A stretch of DNA of 64,000 bases, from positions 124,001-188,000 of the forward strand of contig CACMQB010000003.1 of assembly GCA_902615745.1 (NCBI GenBank). The letters are read 5' to 3'. The translations under genes were made by a program, and so were the position numbers. The notes under the pieces are model-generated. The model made no database searches. It worked only from the letters and a program-made list of their open reading frames with translations, and was not told where the DNA came from. This DNA is from an uncultured Alphaproteobacteria bacterium. GTDB lineage: Bacteria > Pseudomonadota > Alphaproteobacteria > HIMB59 > GCA-002718135. Below are positions 1 to 9,940 of this stretch, one piece after another (position 1 is the first letter of the stretch; the number at the start of each line of letters is the position of its first letter).

Positions 1-694
1 ATCCTATAGATTTATTTTCATTAAGATCGTTTTTGCTTATAAGTTTATTTGAGAAAGCTTTTTTTGATAGTGATATTAATTGGTTCCAATTTTTAGTTTT
101 AGCAGCTATGAATATCAATGTTTGATAAAGTTTTTCAATATTTGGGTTAAGAGAAAACAATTTTTCTCCATATAAAAAAGCATGATGATAATCTTGATTT
201 TTCAAATTCTGTTCCATTAAGCCCCTATAGCCAAGACTTTCTGTCTTTTTTGATTTAATCATATCTTCATAAACATTGCTTAGTTCTGGAAATTTTTTTT
301 CTATCTTTAAAACCTCAGACTTTAGCAGAAGAGATAATGATGGATCATCATTTAGATAATGTGACATTTTTTTGTGAGATTTTATGGCAGTTTTATTATC
401 TTTATTAGCAATCGCTATCATCGCATTAACAAAGTGCAAATACCCTTTTTCAATTTTTTTATATTTATTTTTTAATAAGTATTGTCCAAAGTATAATCTT
501 GAGCGGAAAAATAAATAAAACACTAAGTATAGAAGAAAAATAAATGATATCAGAATAACTGCAAATAAATTTGATGAAAAAGAGTATTTAATGCTTCTAA
601 TATCTAAAGAAATGATAAATGGATTGGTAAAAATAAATGTTAACACTACTATTAATAGTAATAACTGAACTACAAAAATTAAAAATCTATACAT
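1..694 (-). CDS. hemY: HemY-like inner-membrane TPR protein (3' part cut by window edge)
   Basis: This reading frame starts at ATG 692-694, overlapping the TAA of the upstream mic60-like gene (TAATG), and runs open to the window edge, giving about 231 residues without the C-terminus. The N-terminus has two hydrophobic segments separated by a short polar stretch, then Lys-rich helical sequence with TPR-like spacing. This matches the layout of the HemY N-terminal domain plus TPR repeats. HemY proteins are anchored in the inner membrane and linked to late heme synthesis; their exact reaction is unsettled. The position directly after a mic60-like gene and the divergence from tsaD are the usual alphaproteobacterial context and carry much of the assignment. 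Sequence motifs alone would only support a membrane TPR protein. Confidence 0.65.
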   Translation of the reverse strand, partial: MYRFLIFVVQLLLLIVVLTFIFTNPFIISLDIRSIKYSFSSNLFAVILISFIFLLYLVFYLFFRSRLYFGQYLLKNKYKKIEKGYLHFVNAMIAIANKDNKTAIKSHKKMSHYLNDDPSLSLLLKSEVLKIEKKFPELSNVYEDMIKSKKTESLGYRGLMEQNLKNQDYHHAFLYGEKLFSLNPNIEKLYQTLIFIAAKTKNWNQLISLSKKAFSNKLISKNDLNENKSIG

Positions 695-1572
695 TACCTA
701 ATCCTTGATATTTCCTTTATAAAAGTATCATAATTTTTCATTTCATTTGAAGAAATTTTAAAAAACTCTTCATATTTTTTGACTCTGCTCAAATTGTTAT
801 AAGCTTTAGTTATATTTCTATTTTTAATATGAGATTTAATTTGTTTTAATATTAAAATTTTTTCATTATCAATAATATTTTCAGAAGAAGGAGAAAGGTT
901 TATATAAGGTAAAATAATTTTGTTAAGAAAACTATTATTTTGTTTCATCATACTCTTTAGATATGAATTAACCTCATTATTAAATTGATTTTCTAAAAAT
1001 ATGTGGCCTTTATACGGATTAATTTTCAAGATTGATAATTTTTCTAAAACAGGAATATTCTCTTTATCTAAGATAGTTTGAAGATACTTAAGTTCTTTAT
1101 CAAAATTCATATTATTTTCATATTTAATTTTTATTAACTCAACTATCTCATCTATAGATTGATTTATTAATTTAGGATTTTTATTTTGTTGATTTTCAAT
1201 ATTTTTATTTTTTATTAAAGATATTTCAGAATTTAAATTATTAAAATTTTTATTTAATAAAGCAATACTTTTATTGATTTCTGCTAGGTCAACTTTTGTT
1301 TCTTTGTTAGCATTCTCTTTCATAATTTTTTCTATATTTATTAAAGATTTTTTTGTTTCTAATATTTTATTAGATATATCTTTTATATATTCAGAATTTT
1401 CATTAATATTTGACCTAAGTTCATTTTCTAATTCAAATTGATTTTTAGTAATCTTATCTTCATTTTGATAATTTATATAAAGTAGATATGTTAAAAAAAG
1501 GACACAAGACAAAAGAAAGAAACTTAAGAAAAATTTAGAGAAAATATAAAAACTATCAAATATCTTTTTCAT
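694..1572 (-). CDS. Mic60/mitofilin-like membrane coiled-coil protein
   Basis: This is a 292-residue protein with a short basic N-terminus, one transmembrane helix (about residues 10-33), a long Asn/Lys/Glu-rich coiled-coil region (about 35-130) and a helical C-terminal part. This is the architecture of alphaproteobacterial Mic60 (COG4223), the homologue of mitochondrial mitofilin, which shapes the inner membrane. The family lies beside hemY in many alphaproteobacteria, as here. In most relatives hemC and hemD stand between this gene and tsaD; here the divergent gap to tsaD is only about 60 nt and both are absent. Low-complexity composition makes sequence-based assignment weak, so the call rests on architecture plus synteny. 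Confidence 0.55.
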   Translation of the reverse strand: MKKIFDSFYIFSKFFLSFFLLSCVLFLTYLLYINYQNEDKITKNQFELENELRSNINENSEYIKDISNKILETKKSLINIEKIMKENANKETKVDLAEINKSIALLNKNFNNLNSEISLIKNKNIENQQNKNPKLINQSIDEIVELIKIKYENNMNFDKELKYLQTILDKENIPVLEKLSILKINPYKGHIFLENQFNNEVNSYLKSMMKQNNSFLNKIILPYINLSPSSENIIDNEKILILKQIKSHIKNRNITKAYNNLSRVKKYEEFFKISSNEMKNYDTFIKEISRIR

Positions 1573-1633
1573 TACCTTTTTTTAGCATTATTAGATTGTT
1601 GTTTAACAGTGTAAAATATTGTACCAAAACATT

Positions 1634-2644
1634 ATGCTTGTATTTGCTACCGAAACCTCATGCGACGAAACATCAATATGCCTCATGCAAAATAAAAATA
1701 TTTTAGAGCATGTTACTTTTTCCCAAGAAATTCATAAAAAACATGGGGGGGTTGTACCTGAACTAGCTTCTAGATCACACTTGGAAAAAATTCAAAATAT
1801 TACAAGTGATTTGTTTTTAAGGACAAATATCGAGCCTAGTAAAATAGATGTATTTGCAGCTACTTGTGGACCAGGACTCATAGGGAGTTTATTAGTTGGT
1901 TCAACATTTACTAAATCTCTAGCAATTTCTTTTCAAAAACCATTTGTTCCAATTAATCATTTAGAAGGTCATATTCTGTCTACAAGTTTTAATAACAATA
2001 TCAAATTTCCAAATCTTATTTTGTTGTTAACAGGTGGTCATACTCAAGTTTATCTTATGAGAAATGAAAAGGATATAGAACTTTTAGGACAAAGTGTAGA
2101 TGATGCAATTGGAGAAGCATTTGATAAAACTGCAAAATTAATTGGGTTATCTTATCCTGGAGGTGCACAAATAGAAATAGAGGCGCTAGATGGTAACGAG
2201 GATAGATTTATTTTACCAAAACCACTAATTAAAGAAGATAACTTTAATTTTTCATTTTCTGGTATTAAAACACATATAAATCTTTTAACGAAAAAAAATA
2301 AAATTGATAAAAAATTTGTTAAAGATTTATCGGCATCATTTCAAAGGAATATAAGTGAAATATTAATTGAAAAGCTGGAAAGAGGGTTAAAGAGATTAAG
2401 TCATGACAGAATAAATATAAATTCGATATCTATAGTAGGTGGTGTGTCGAATAATAAATATATTCAAAAAAAAATAGAAAGTTTTTTTACAAAGAAAAGT
2501 GTTGAGATATATTATCCCTTGAAAGAGATGATGGGAGATAATGCAGCTATGATAGCTTGGGCATGTTTAAAGTTTTATGATAAAAGTAGGTCTGACTTAT
2601 TTTTTAAACCTAAACCTAGATTAAGCGTTAGAAGTATATTATAG
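1634..2644 (+). CDS. tsaD: tRNA N6-threonylcarbamoyladenosine synthase subunit TsaD
   Basis: TsaD transfers the threonylcarbamoyl group onto A37 of tRNAs that read ANN codons, acting with TsaB and TsaE. The protein (336 aa from this start) opens with ATETSCDET, the family N-terminal motif. It carries HKKHGGVVPELASRSH, the metal-binding NHLEGHI histidines, GGHTQ, the SVDDAIGEAFDKTAK motif, YPGG, and GDNAAMIAWA near the C-terminus. An in-frame TTG lies 15 nt upstream, but ATG 1634 puts the first residues where the family starts. It diverges from the mic60-hemY pair. Length and motifs are complete. Confidence 0.96.
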   Translation: MLVFATETSCDETSICLMQNKNILEHVTFSQEIHKKHGGVVPELASRSHLEKIQNITSDLFLRTNIEPSKIDVFAATCGPGLIGSLLVGSTFTKSLAISFQKPFVPINHLEGHILSTSFNNNIKFPNLILLLTGGHTQVYLMRNEKDIELLGQSVDDAIGEAFDKTAKLIGLSYPGGAQIEIEALDGNEDRFILPKPLIKEDNFNFSFSGIKTHINLLTKKNKIDKKFVKDLSASFQRNISEILIEKLERGLKRLSHDRININSISIVGGVSNNKYIQKKIESFFTKKSVEIYYPLKEMMGDNAAMIAWACLKFYDKSRSDLFFKPKPRLSVRSIL

Positions 2645-2685
2645 TTTTGTCATATAATAATTTATTAAATTAAAAATATAATATA

Positions 2686-3093
2686 ATGCAATATTGGTTA
2701 TTAAAGTCCGAACCTGAAACTTGGTCATGGAGCAATCAGGTTAAAGAAGGTCCTTCAATGTGGGATGGTGTAAGAAATTATCAAGCCAGAAATAATTTAA
2801 TGAAAATGAAGAGAAAAGATCTTTGTTTTTTTTATCATTCAGTATCCGAAAAAAAAATTATTGGTATTGTAGAAGTAGTTAAAGAATTTTATCCAGACCC
2901 GACAGATGCAAGTGGTAAATTCGTGGTTGTAGATGTTAAAGCAAAAAATAAACTTAAAAAACCAGTTTCTCTTGGAGAAATAAAATCTACAAAAAAATTA
3001 TCTAAGATTTCGCTTGTTAAACAAAGCCGGCTGTCTGTTATGCCTATATTAAAATCAGAATGGTTGGAAATATTAAAAATATCAAATAGCTAA
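2686..3093 (+). CDS. EVE-domain protein (DUF55, modified-base binding)
   Basis: This 135-residue protein is a single EVE domain: it opens with YWLLKSEPETWSW, then has WDGVRNYQARNNL, FYHS and IIGIVEV, all hallmarks of the family. EVE domains have a PUA/YTH-like fold that binds modified bases in DNA or RNA; the bacterial stand-alone form has no settled substrate. It lies 41 nt after tsaD, the usual alphaproteobacterial arrangement, although gpsA, commonly between or near them, is missing. Its TAA overlaps the ATG of the next gene (TAATG), so the sulfotransferase is probably co-translated. Confidence 0.9.
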   Translation: MQYWLLKSEPETWSWSNQVKEGPSMWDGVRNYQARNNLMKMKRKDLCFFYHSVSEKKIIGIVEVVKEFYPDPTDASGKFVVVDVKAKNKLKKPVSLGEIKSTKKLSKISLVKQSRLSVMPILKSEWLEILKISNS

Positions 3094-3977
3094 TGGATAA
3101 ACATATTTTTTGGTTAGCATCTTATCCAAAAAGTGGAAACACCCTTATAAGAGCAATATTATCAGCACTTTTTTTTACTCCTGATGGAGTATTTAATTTA
3201 AAGTTTTTAGAGTATATTAGACAATTTGAAAGCACTTATAATGTTTACAAAGCCAAAAAGCTTATAGGAGAAGATTTATATAATTTAAATGAGGTATCAA
3301 TTTTCTATAAGTATTTATTAAAGATACAACAAAAAAAAGTTTTAGACTTTAAAGAAGATTTTAAATTTTTTAAGACTCATTCAGGTAATTTTAAAATTAA
3401 CAATAATGCGTTTACTGCAGAAGAAAATATTAGGGGTGTTATATATATAATTAGAGACCCTCGGGATGTTTGTATTTCATGGTCAAATCACACTGGCTGC
3501 TCATATGATGAGAGTGTAGATTTTATGACTAATGAATTACAATCATTATTATGGGTGAAAGGGAAGAATAATCTTTTTGAAAAAAATAATATACCTGTCT
3601 CATTTATATCAAGTTGGGATAAGCATGTAATTTCATGGACTTCTAATAATTGGAAATTTCCATTATTAATACTTAAGTTTGAAGATTTAGTTTACAAAAA
3701 AGAAGATATTATAAGAACAATAGCTAATTTCTTTACCAATAATTATGGTTTTAAATTTCATAACTTGGATCAAAAAATTATTAATATTTTAAAAACTACA
3801 AGTTTTAGTAATTTGAAAAAAGAAGAAACAAACGAAGGTTTTATTGAAGCACAAGAGGGTAGGAAATTTTTTAAAAAAGGCACGAAAGATCAATGGAAAA
3901 ATCAATTAAATAAAGACCAGATATTAAAGATAGAAGAAAAATTTAAATTGGTTATGAACAAATTTAACTATAAATAA
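3093..3977 (+). CDS. Cytosolic-type sulfotransferase (PAPS-dependent), copy 1
   Basis: This is a 294-residue sulfotransferase-domain protein. YPKSGNT at residues 11-17 is the 5'-phosphosulfate-binding loop, IRDPRDV near residue 120 is the 3'-phosphate-binding motif, and GTKDQWKNQL near the C-terminus matches the conserved GxxGxWK-type element. The family moves sulfate from PAPS to hydroxyl or amino groups; the acceptor cannot be read from sequence. It is translationally coupled to the EVE gene. A paralogue with the same three motifs is encoded at 17619-18446 within the tRNA-Gly-linked segment. No signal peptide is present. A role in decorating surface glycan or a small metabolite is inference. 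Confidence 0.88.
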   Translation: MDKHIFWLASYPKSGNTLIRAILSALFFTPDGVFNLKFLEYIRQFESTYNVYKAKKLIGEDLYNLNEVSIFYKYLLKIQQKKVLDFKEDFKFFKTHSGNFKINNNAFTAEENIRGVIYIIRDPRDVCISWSNHTGCSYDESVDFMTNELQSLLWVKGKNNLFEKNNIPVSFISSWDKHVISWTSNNWKFPLLILKFEDLVYKKEDIIRTIANFFTNNYGFKFHNLDQKIINILKTTSFSNLKKEETNEGFIEAQEGRKFFKKGTKDQWKNQLNKDQILKIEEKFKLVMNKFNYK

Positions 3978-4014
3978 GTTGAATTTTTATATTTTTAGAA
4001 ATAATCTCAATTGA

Positions 4015-5940
4015 ATGATGGAAATTAAAAAAAATTGGATTGAAGAGGGGAAGATTGACTCAGAGACATATTCTTCACTCTATAATTACTCGATAGAAGA
4101 CAATGAGAATTTTTGGAAAACCCAAGGAGAGAGAATAGACTGGTACAAGAAATATACAAAGACAAAAAATGTAAAATATTCAGCTAAGGATGTCAGTATA
4201 AAATGGTTTGAAGATGGTGAACTTAACGTATCATATAATTGTATCGATAGGCACGCAAAAAAAAATCCTGATAGAGTTGCAATAATTTGGGAAGGCGATG
4301 ATCCAAAAGAAACAAAAAAAATAACTTATAATGAATTATTATTAAATGTATCTAAGGCAGCTAATGTTCTAAAAAAGATTGGGGTTAAAAAGGGTGATAG
4401 AGTAACAATTTATCTTACAATGATACCTGAACTTGCATATATAATGTTAGCGTGTTCAAGAATAGGTGCTGTTCACTCCATTATTTTTGGAGGTTTTTCC
4501 GCAGATTCAATTGCGGGAAGAATCCAAGATTGTGGATCAGAATTTGTTGTTACTGCTAATGAAGGTATTAGGGGAGGAAAAAAAATTCCTTTAAAATTAA
4601 TCACTGACCAAGCATTAGAGACATGTCCAGAAGTTAAAAAATGTTTAATTATAAAAAGAACAAATGAAAATTTAAAACTTAAAAATGATAGAGATGTTTT
4701 CTACGATGACCTTGTTAAAGATGTTGAGGATTATTGCGAACCAGAGGTTCTAAATGCAGAGGATCCTCTATTTATCTTATATACATCTGGTTCTACAGGT
4801 AAGCCTAAAGGGGTAATGCATACAACTGGTGGATACATAGTCTACGCTTCAATGACTCATGAGTATATATTTAATTATAAACCAAAAGATGTTTATTGGT
4901 GTACTGCTGACATTGGCTGGATTACCGGACATAGTTATATTATTTATGGACCTCTTGCTAATGGAGCTACAACTCTTATGTTTGAAGGTGTTCCAAATTA
5001 TCCTGATTTTTCAAGATTTTGGGAGGTAGTTGATAAACATCAGGTTAATATATTCTATACTGCTCCTACTGCTATAAGAGCGTTAATGCGAGAGGGTGAT
5101 GAATATGTTGAGAAAACTCAAAGAACATCATTAAAGCTTTTAGGTAGTGTTGGTGAACCTATTAATCCAGAAGCATGGAAGTGGTACTTTGAGGTACCTG
5201 GTAAATCAAAATGTCCTATTGTTGACACATGGTGGCAAACTGAAACTGGGGGAATTATGATTTCTCCTCAAACAGGAGCAATGCAATTGAAACCTGGTTC
5301 AGCTTCAAAACCTTTTTTTGGTATAGAACCGTGTGTAGTAAACAAAGAAGGTAGAGAATTAGAAGGTGAATGCGAAGGAATGCTATGCTTAAAAAGCTCA
5401 TGGCCTGGTCAAATGCGAACTGTTTATGGTGATCACGACAGATTTATTAAAACTTATTTTTCACAATTTGATGGTAAATATTTCACTGGAGATGGGTGCA
5501 GAAGAGATAAAGATGGTTATTACTGGATAACAGGGAGAGTTGATGATGTTATCATTGTCTCAGGTCACAATTTGGGTACTGCTGAAATAGAAAGTGCCTT
5601 TGTATCACATAAAGATGTATCAGAAGCAGCTGTTGTTGGCTATCCTCACGACATAAAAGGTAATGGTTTATATTGCTATGTATCTCTTAAGGCTGGCATC
5701 GAAGAATCAGATGGTTTAGTCAATGACTTAAAAAAAACAATAAGAGAAAAAATTGGACCAATTGCTACTCCTGATTTCATACATATAACTTCTGGATTGC
5801 CTAAAACTCGATCAGGTAAGATTATGAGAAGGATTTTAAGAAAAATTGCTTGCAACGATTTTGAAAACTTGGGTGATACATCAACTTTGGCAGACCCATC
5901 TGTTGTAAATAATTTAATAGAAAATAGAAAAAATAAATAG
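4015..5940 (+). CDS. acs: Acetyl-CoA synthetase
   Basis: This 641-residue AMP-forming ligase activates acetate to acetyl-CoA via acetyl-AMP. It shows the N-terminal [11 protein letters not shown] region of acetyl-CoA synthetases, the P-loop-like [10 protein letters not shown] (about residues 258-267), the WWQTETGG motif that shapes the acetate pocket, [20 protein letters not shown] before the C-terminal subdomain, and TRSGKIMRR with the catalytic, acetylation-regulated lysine. Length is typical of the family. ATG 4015 is followed immediately by a second ATG at 4018, so the start is uncertain by one codon. It is convergent with tdk, with 3 nt between them. Confidence 0.97.
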   Translation: MMEIKKNWIEEGKIDSETYSSLYNYSIEDNENFWKTQGERIDWYKKYTKTKNVKYSAKDVSIKWFEDGELNVSYNCIDRHAKKNPDRVAIIWEGDDPKETKKITYNELLLNVSKAANVLKKIGVKKGDRVTIYLTMIPELAYIMLACSRIGAVHSIIFGGFSADSIAGRIQDCGSEFVVTANEGIRGGKKIPLKLITDQALETCPEVKKCLIIKRTNENLKLKNDRDVFYDDLVKDVEDYCEPEVLNAEDPLFILYTSGSTGKPKGVMHTTGGYIVYASMTHEYIFNYKPKDVYWCTADIGWITGHSYIIYGPLANGATTLMFEGVPNYPDFSRFWEVVDKHQVNIFYTAPTAIRALMREGDEYVEKTQRTSLKLLGSVGEPINPEAWKWYFEVPGKSKCPIVDTWWQTETGGIMISPQTGAMQLKPGSASKPFFGIEPCVVNKEGRELEGECEGMLCLKSSWPGQMRTVYGDHDRFIKTYFSQFDGKYFTGDGCRRDKDGYYWITGRVDDVIIVSGHNLGTAEIESAFVSHKDVSEAAVVGYPHDIKGNGLYCYVSLKAGIEESDGLVNDLKKTIREKIGPIATPDFIHITSGLPKTRSGKIMRRILRKIACNDFENLGDTSTLADPSVVNNLIENRKNK

Positions 5941-5943
5941 AGA

Positions 5944-6495
5944 TTATCTAGGCTCCCAATGCTTAAGACATCGGGGTTCATAAATATTTGCTGCGCCCAC
6001 TTGAGTCCTTTCTCCGCCTACAGTTTTTCTATAAGTTTTGGTTGCCTCAACTCCACAAACATTACAAAAACCATATATTTTAACAATCTTATCTGATAAA
6101 CCGAGAAGCATTGAAGATGTTTCCCAAGGTTTTCCTCTTGAATCTTGATCAAGACCAGCACAAACAACATCTATTCCTTTATTCAATAAATTCTCAACAT
6201 TTTTTAGGGTATCGTGTGTATCCATAAATTGGATTTCATCAAGAAAAACCATATCTACATATTTCTTATTAAAATTAAATTTAGTTAATGTCGTTTCCCA
6301 ATCATTCATTGCATAACATTCGTGACTAAGATCATTGTGAGTTATAATTTTCTCATTAGAGTATCTATTATCAATACTAGGTTTAATAACTATAATTTTT
6401 TTATTTTGGTGCTTTGCCCAAAGAATTCTTTTTAATAATTCACTTGTTTTGCCTGCAAACATTGCACCAACGATAGTTTCAAGATTACCTCGCAT
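5944..6495 (-). CDS. tdk: Thymidine kinase (type II)
   Basis: This 183-residue enzyme phosphorylates thymidine in the salvage pathway. GAMFAGKTSEL near residues 11-21 is the P-loop, FLDEIQFMD is the Walker B/DEIQF motif, and four cysteines (CNVCG about residue 142 and a C-terminal RCLKHW region) suit the zinc-binding lasso domain. Length is typical. It is transcribed away from rsmB across a gap of about 70 nt that must hold both promoters, and it runs convergently into acs. Confidence 0.95.
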   Translation of the reverse strand: MRGNLETIVGAMFAGKTSELLKRILWAKHQNKKIIVIKPSIDNRYSNEKIITHNDLSHECYAMNDWETTLTKFNFNKKYVDMVFLDEIQFMDTHDTLKNVENLLNKGIDVVCAGLDQDSRGKPWETSSMLLGLSDKIVKIYGFCNVCGVEATKTYRKTVGGERTQVGAANIYEPRCLKHWEPR

Positions 6496-6565
6496 AACTC
6501 AATATATTTTATTTTTATTTTTTATTATATAACTAATTTTGATAAATTATGAATTATTTATAATA

Positions 6566-7846
6566 ATGATAAAAGGTGAAAAAGTAAGACTTGATATTCA
6601 TAATATACTATTTTCAATTTATAAATTAAACCTAACTTTAAATAATAACTCTATAAAAAAAATTATTAATAGGCAAAAAAGAAAAGATATTGCTTTATTG
6701 CATAGTGTAACGTTAAACTCTATGAGATATCATTTACACTGTCTTAAGATAATAGATAAATATATCAAAAAAAAAATTAGAGATCATGAAAAAATATTAT
6801 TAATAAGCGCAATTACTCAAATTGTTTTTTTAGAATTTAAAGAATATGCCGTTATTAATTGCTCTGTAGAAATAGCTAAAAAATTAAAATTATATTCTGG
6901 ACTTATTAATGCTTGTTTGAAAAATATAGCTAAAGATAAAATTGAGTTAAAAAAAATAAATATAAATTTTGATAATTTTCCATCATGGTTTCAAAAAGAA
7001 ACTAATTATTTTTCTGATAATGAAAAACGTCAATTTTTAAAATATTTTCACAATGAACCAAATATTCATATAGTATTTAAAGATGAAAAAAAATTAGAGA
7101 ATTTCGAAGAAAAATTAATTAAAACATCAAATGTATCAGGGTTTTTATTAAATAAAAAAGATATTACAAGTAAAAAATCTTTTGCTAGAGGTGATTGGTG
7201 GGTTCAAGATTTTAGCTCTTTTTTTCCATTACATAATTTTCTAGAAAAAAATAAAAATCAAAAATTTCTTGATGCTTGTGCAGCTCCTGGTGGAAAAGCA
7301 TTTCAGCTTCTTTCTAAAAATCTTAGTGTTACTCTAAATGATAAAAGTAGAGTGAGAATTGAAATCCTTAAATCTAATTTAAAACGTTTAAGATATAATC
7401 CTCAAATATTAAACAAGGACTTTACAAAATTTAGTGAAGTAGAAAAATACGATTGTATTATAATTGATGCTCCTTGCTCATCTGTGGGAACAATAAGGAA
7501 AAATCCAGAAATACTATTTAAAAAAAAAGGACCAAATTTTAAGGAGCTAAATTATTTACAGAAAAATATGCTAGATAAAGCATCGGTTTTAGTAAATCAG
7601 AATGGATGCATAATATATATGGCTTGCTCTTTTTTTAAAAATGAAACTGTCGATCAAATAAACTCATTTCTCAAAAAAAATAGTAATTTCTTACTTTTAA
7701 ATTTTAAATTAATTAAAGAAAACATTAACTACTCTAAACTTATAAAAGAAAACTTTATGATAACCTTACCGGATAATATATTGAATAACAGTATAGATGG
7801 ATATTTTGCAGCCTACTTAAAGAAAAAAGACAATGATATTATTTAG
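6566..7846 (+). CDS. rsmB: 16S rRNA (cytosine-C5) methyltransferase, RsmB/Sun family
   Basis: The protein has an N-terminal NusB-like helical domain (about residues 5-125) followed by a class I SAM methyltransferase. DACAAPGGKAFQLL is the SAM-binding motif I, DAPCSSVGTIRKNPE carries the motif IV cysteine, and YMACSF carries the catalytic motif VI cysteine (usually TCS, here ACS). RsmB methylates C967 of 16S rRNA. An upstream in-frame TTG (6539) would add nine poorly conserved residues, so ATG 6566 is preferred (426 aa). It overlaps the next gene by 14 nt, which is the usual alphaproteobacterial rsmB-heparinase-purH run. Confidence 0.92.
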   Translation: MIKGEKVRLDIHNILFSIYKLNLTLNNNSIKKIINRQKRKDIALLHSVTLNSMRYHLHCLKIIDKYIKKKIRDHEKILLISAITQIVFLEFKEYAVINCSVEIAKKLKLYSGLINACLKNIAKDKIELKKININFDNFPSWFQKETNYFSDNEKRQFLKYFHNEPNIHIVFKDEKKLENFEEKLIKTSNVSGFLLNKKDITSKKSFARGDWWVQDFSSFFPLHNFLEKNKNQKFLDACAAPGGKAFQLLSKNLSVTLNDKSRVRIEILKSNLKRLRYNPQILNKDFTKFSEVEKYDCIIIDAPCSSVGTIRKNPEILFKKKGPNFKELNYLQKNMLDKASVLVNQNGCIIYMACSFFKNETVDQINSFLKKNSNFLLLNFKLIKENINYSKLIKENFMITLPDNILNNSIDGYFAAYLKKKDNDII

Positions 7847-9362
7847 AAAGATAATATTAATATTTATAGTTTTAAAATTTAGATCAATAAAAAATTTATC
7901 CTATCTTGATCTTAATTTTAGAAAAATAGATTTTACCAATTACAAGCTGATAAAATCATTTATCTTTAAAAAAAACTTTTATTTGAATAAAAATAAAAAT
8001 ATTCATAGTTTTGATTTTTTAAATTTCTCTAATAAACTTGGAGGAAAAATAGGAATAAATTTATCTAAAAATTCAATTTTTGGGTGGTTTAAATTTTATA
8101 GAAATAAATTGGGTTTCCCTTGGTCTGAAGATTTGTCATCTAAAAGATTAGTTAATCTTTTGTATAATTATGAGTACATAAATTCTTCAGCATCTTTGAG
8201 TGATAAGAAAAAACTAGATTTAATTATTTATTTTCATATTCAAAGAATATTATTTGATTTTAATTACAAAAAAATAACAGAAATTACATCATTTGATTTA
8301 ATTGCATATTTATTATCATGCTCAATTATAAAGAAAATTAATAGAAAAAATATTGCGTATGTTAAATTTATTGTAGAAAATCAGATTGACAAACTAGGAA
8401 TGCATAAAAGCTATAATATACTGGAGCATTCTAAATTTATAAATAATCTTAATGAAATTAAAAATATTTTACTTTTTTTTGAGTTTAGGGAATCAAAAAT
8501 ATTTGACGAAGTAATATTAAAAATGACATCAATCTTAAACGAGTACTTTCACACAGATGGCACAATACCATTATTTAATGGATCAAATAATATTTATACA
8601 AAAAGTGTATATGAGTCTTTAAATAAAGATCATTATTTAAAAAAAAGAAAATTTTTAAATGTAGAAAATGGTATTGCTTTTTATTCAGATAAAAATAAGA
8701 GGATTTTTTTTGATGTAGTTCAGCCAAACAAAGATATGACAAGTACTAACCTAAGTGCTGGAACTTTATCAATTGAAGTAAGTGGTTTTGGGGAAAAGAT
8801 ACTTTCTAATTGTGGAAGTACAGAAAGTTTTGGTAAAAATCCAGAATATTTAAGATATAGCGCTGCACACTCAACAATAATTTTACAGAATACTAATATA
8901 AGCGAGATAAAAGAAGGTAATCCACATATAAAATTTCCACAATCTGTAGTCTTTAGAAAAGAAACAAATAATAAACAAGAAATATTTGAAGGATCACATA
9001 ATGGATACTTAAAAAAATTTAATAAAATAATTAAAAGAAAATTAATTATAAATAAAAATATAGATAAAATAGAAGGTGAGGATAGTTTAATATCTTACAA
9101 AGATAGCAATGATAGAATGATTTATCACATTAGATTCCACTTAGTAGACGAGATGACACTTAATTTTACAAATAATAAGAAAAATATAATTTTGAAAACA
9201 AAAAAAAATAATATCTGGTTGTTTAAAAGTAATACAGAATTAATAATCGAGGACAGCATATTGGTTGATAATAATCTTACAAAACCTACTAAACAAATTG
9301 TTATTAAAGGTATATTGTCGGATAAGAAAATTTTAGAAAAATGGTCGTTAGAAAAAATTTAA
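7833..9362 (+). CDS. Heparinase II/III-family protein
   Basis: This 509-residue protein is recognised by its C-terminal half: SAGTLSIEVS, SNCGS, a run ending in LRYSAAHSTIIL, and IYHIRFHL correspond to the heparinase II/III beta-sheet domain, in which the AHST histidine is strongly conserved. The N-terminal half is the helical toroid-like region. Family members are polysaccharide lyases, but the alphaproteobacterial group beside rsmB and purH is uncharacterised; a role in envelope glycan turnover is inference. No clear cleavable signal peptide is seen beyond a hydrophobic N-terminal stretch. Its start lies within the end of rsmB and its end within the start of purH, so the three are one transcription unit. 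Confidence 0.8.
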   Translation: MILFRKIILIFIVLKFRSIKNLSYLDLNFRKIDFTNYKLIKSFIFKKNFYLNKNKNIHSFDFLNFSNKLGGKIGINLSKNSIFGWFKFYRNKLGFPWSEDLSSKRLVNLLYNYEYINSSASLSDKKKLDLIIYFHIQRILFDFNYKKITEITSFDLIAYLLSCSIIKKINRKNIAYVKFIVENQIDKLGMHKSYNILEHSKFINNLNEIKNILLFFEFRESKIFDEVILKMTSILNEYFHTDGTIPLFNGSNNIYTKSVYESLNKDHYLKKRKFLNVENGIAFYSDKNKRIFFDVVQPNKDMTSTNLSAGTLSIEVSGFGEKILSNCGSTESFGKNPEYLRYSAAHSTIILQNTNISEIKEGNPHIKFPQSVVFRKETNNKQEIFEGSHNGYLKKFNKIIKRKLIINKNIDKIEGEDSLISYKDSNDRMIYHIRFHLVDEMTLNFTNNKKNIILKTKKNNIWLFKSNTELIIEDSILVDNNLTKPTKQIVIKGILSDKKILEKWSLEKI

Positions 9363-9940
9363 AAAATAAATTTGCATTAATATCAGTGTTTAATAAGAAC
9401 AATTTAAATTATCTTTGTACTAATTTAAATAAACAAGGATATAAATTTATATCTAGTGGTGCTACAGGTAATAAAATACGAGATATGGGATTTAAATGCC
9501 AAGATATTTCAAAAATAACTAAACTTAAAGAAATGTTTGAGGGAAGAGTTAAGACTCTAAATCCATTAATATATAGCTCTATACTTTATAAAAGAGAAAA
9601 TAAATTTCATATTAAAGATTTTCTATTATTAAAAATACCAGAGATAGACATTGTAGTTGTCAACTTGTATCCTTTCAAAAAATATTCAAAAGAAAAAAAT
9701 TATGATCAAGTAATAGAAATGATTGATATAGGAGGACCAAGCCTATTAAGAGCTGCAGGAAAAAATTATAAATACATCACTGCAATATTAAATACGAAAG
9801 ACTATAAAAAATTGATTCAAAATTTAAAAAAAAATAATGGTGAAACGGACCTAAATTTTAGGAAAAAAATGGCCTTTAAGGTTTTTAAGGAAACTTCTAA
9901 TTATGATAAAGTTATTTCTAATTGGTTAGATGAAAACTAA
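9341..9940 (+). CDS. purH: PurH N-terminal half: IMP cyclohydrolase domain
   Basis: This 199-residue ORF is the MGS-like IMP cyclohydrolase domain that closes the purine ring in the last step of IMP synthesis. It shows ALISVFNK, SSGATGNKIRDMG, EMFEGRVKTLNP and DIGGPSLLRAAGKN, all family motifs. In nearly all bacteria this domain is fused to AICAR transformylase in a protein of about 510-530 residues. Here it ends with a TAA at the natural domain boundary and the second domain follows in the +1 frame with an 11-nt overlap. Either the gene is truly split into two coupled proteins, or one base is wrong in GATGAAAACTAAG. Both halves are otherwise intact. Confidence 0.9.
   Translation: MVVRKNLKNKFALISVFNKNNLNYLCTNLNKQGYKFISSGATGNKIRDMGFKCQDISKITKLKEMFEGRVKTLNPLIYSSILYKRENKFHIKDFLLLKIPEIDIVVVNLYPFKKYSKEKNYDQVIEMIDIGGPSLLRAAGKNYKYITAILNTKDYKKLIQNLKKNNGETDLNFRKKMAFKVFKETSNYDKVISNWLDEN

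Noticed and set aside
1619..1633. Upstream TTG start for tsaD
   Set aside because: It would add five residues before the conserved family start; ATG 1634 places the ETSCDET motif normally.
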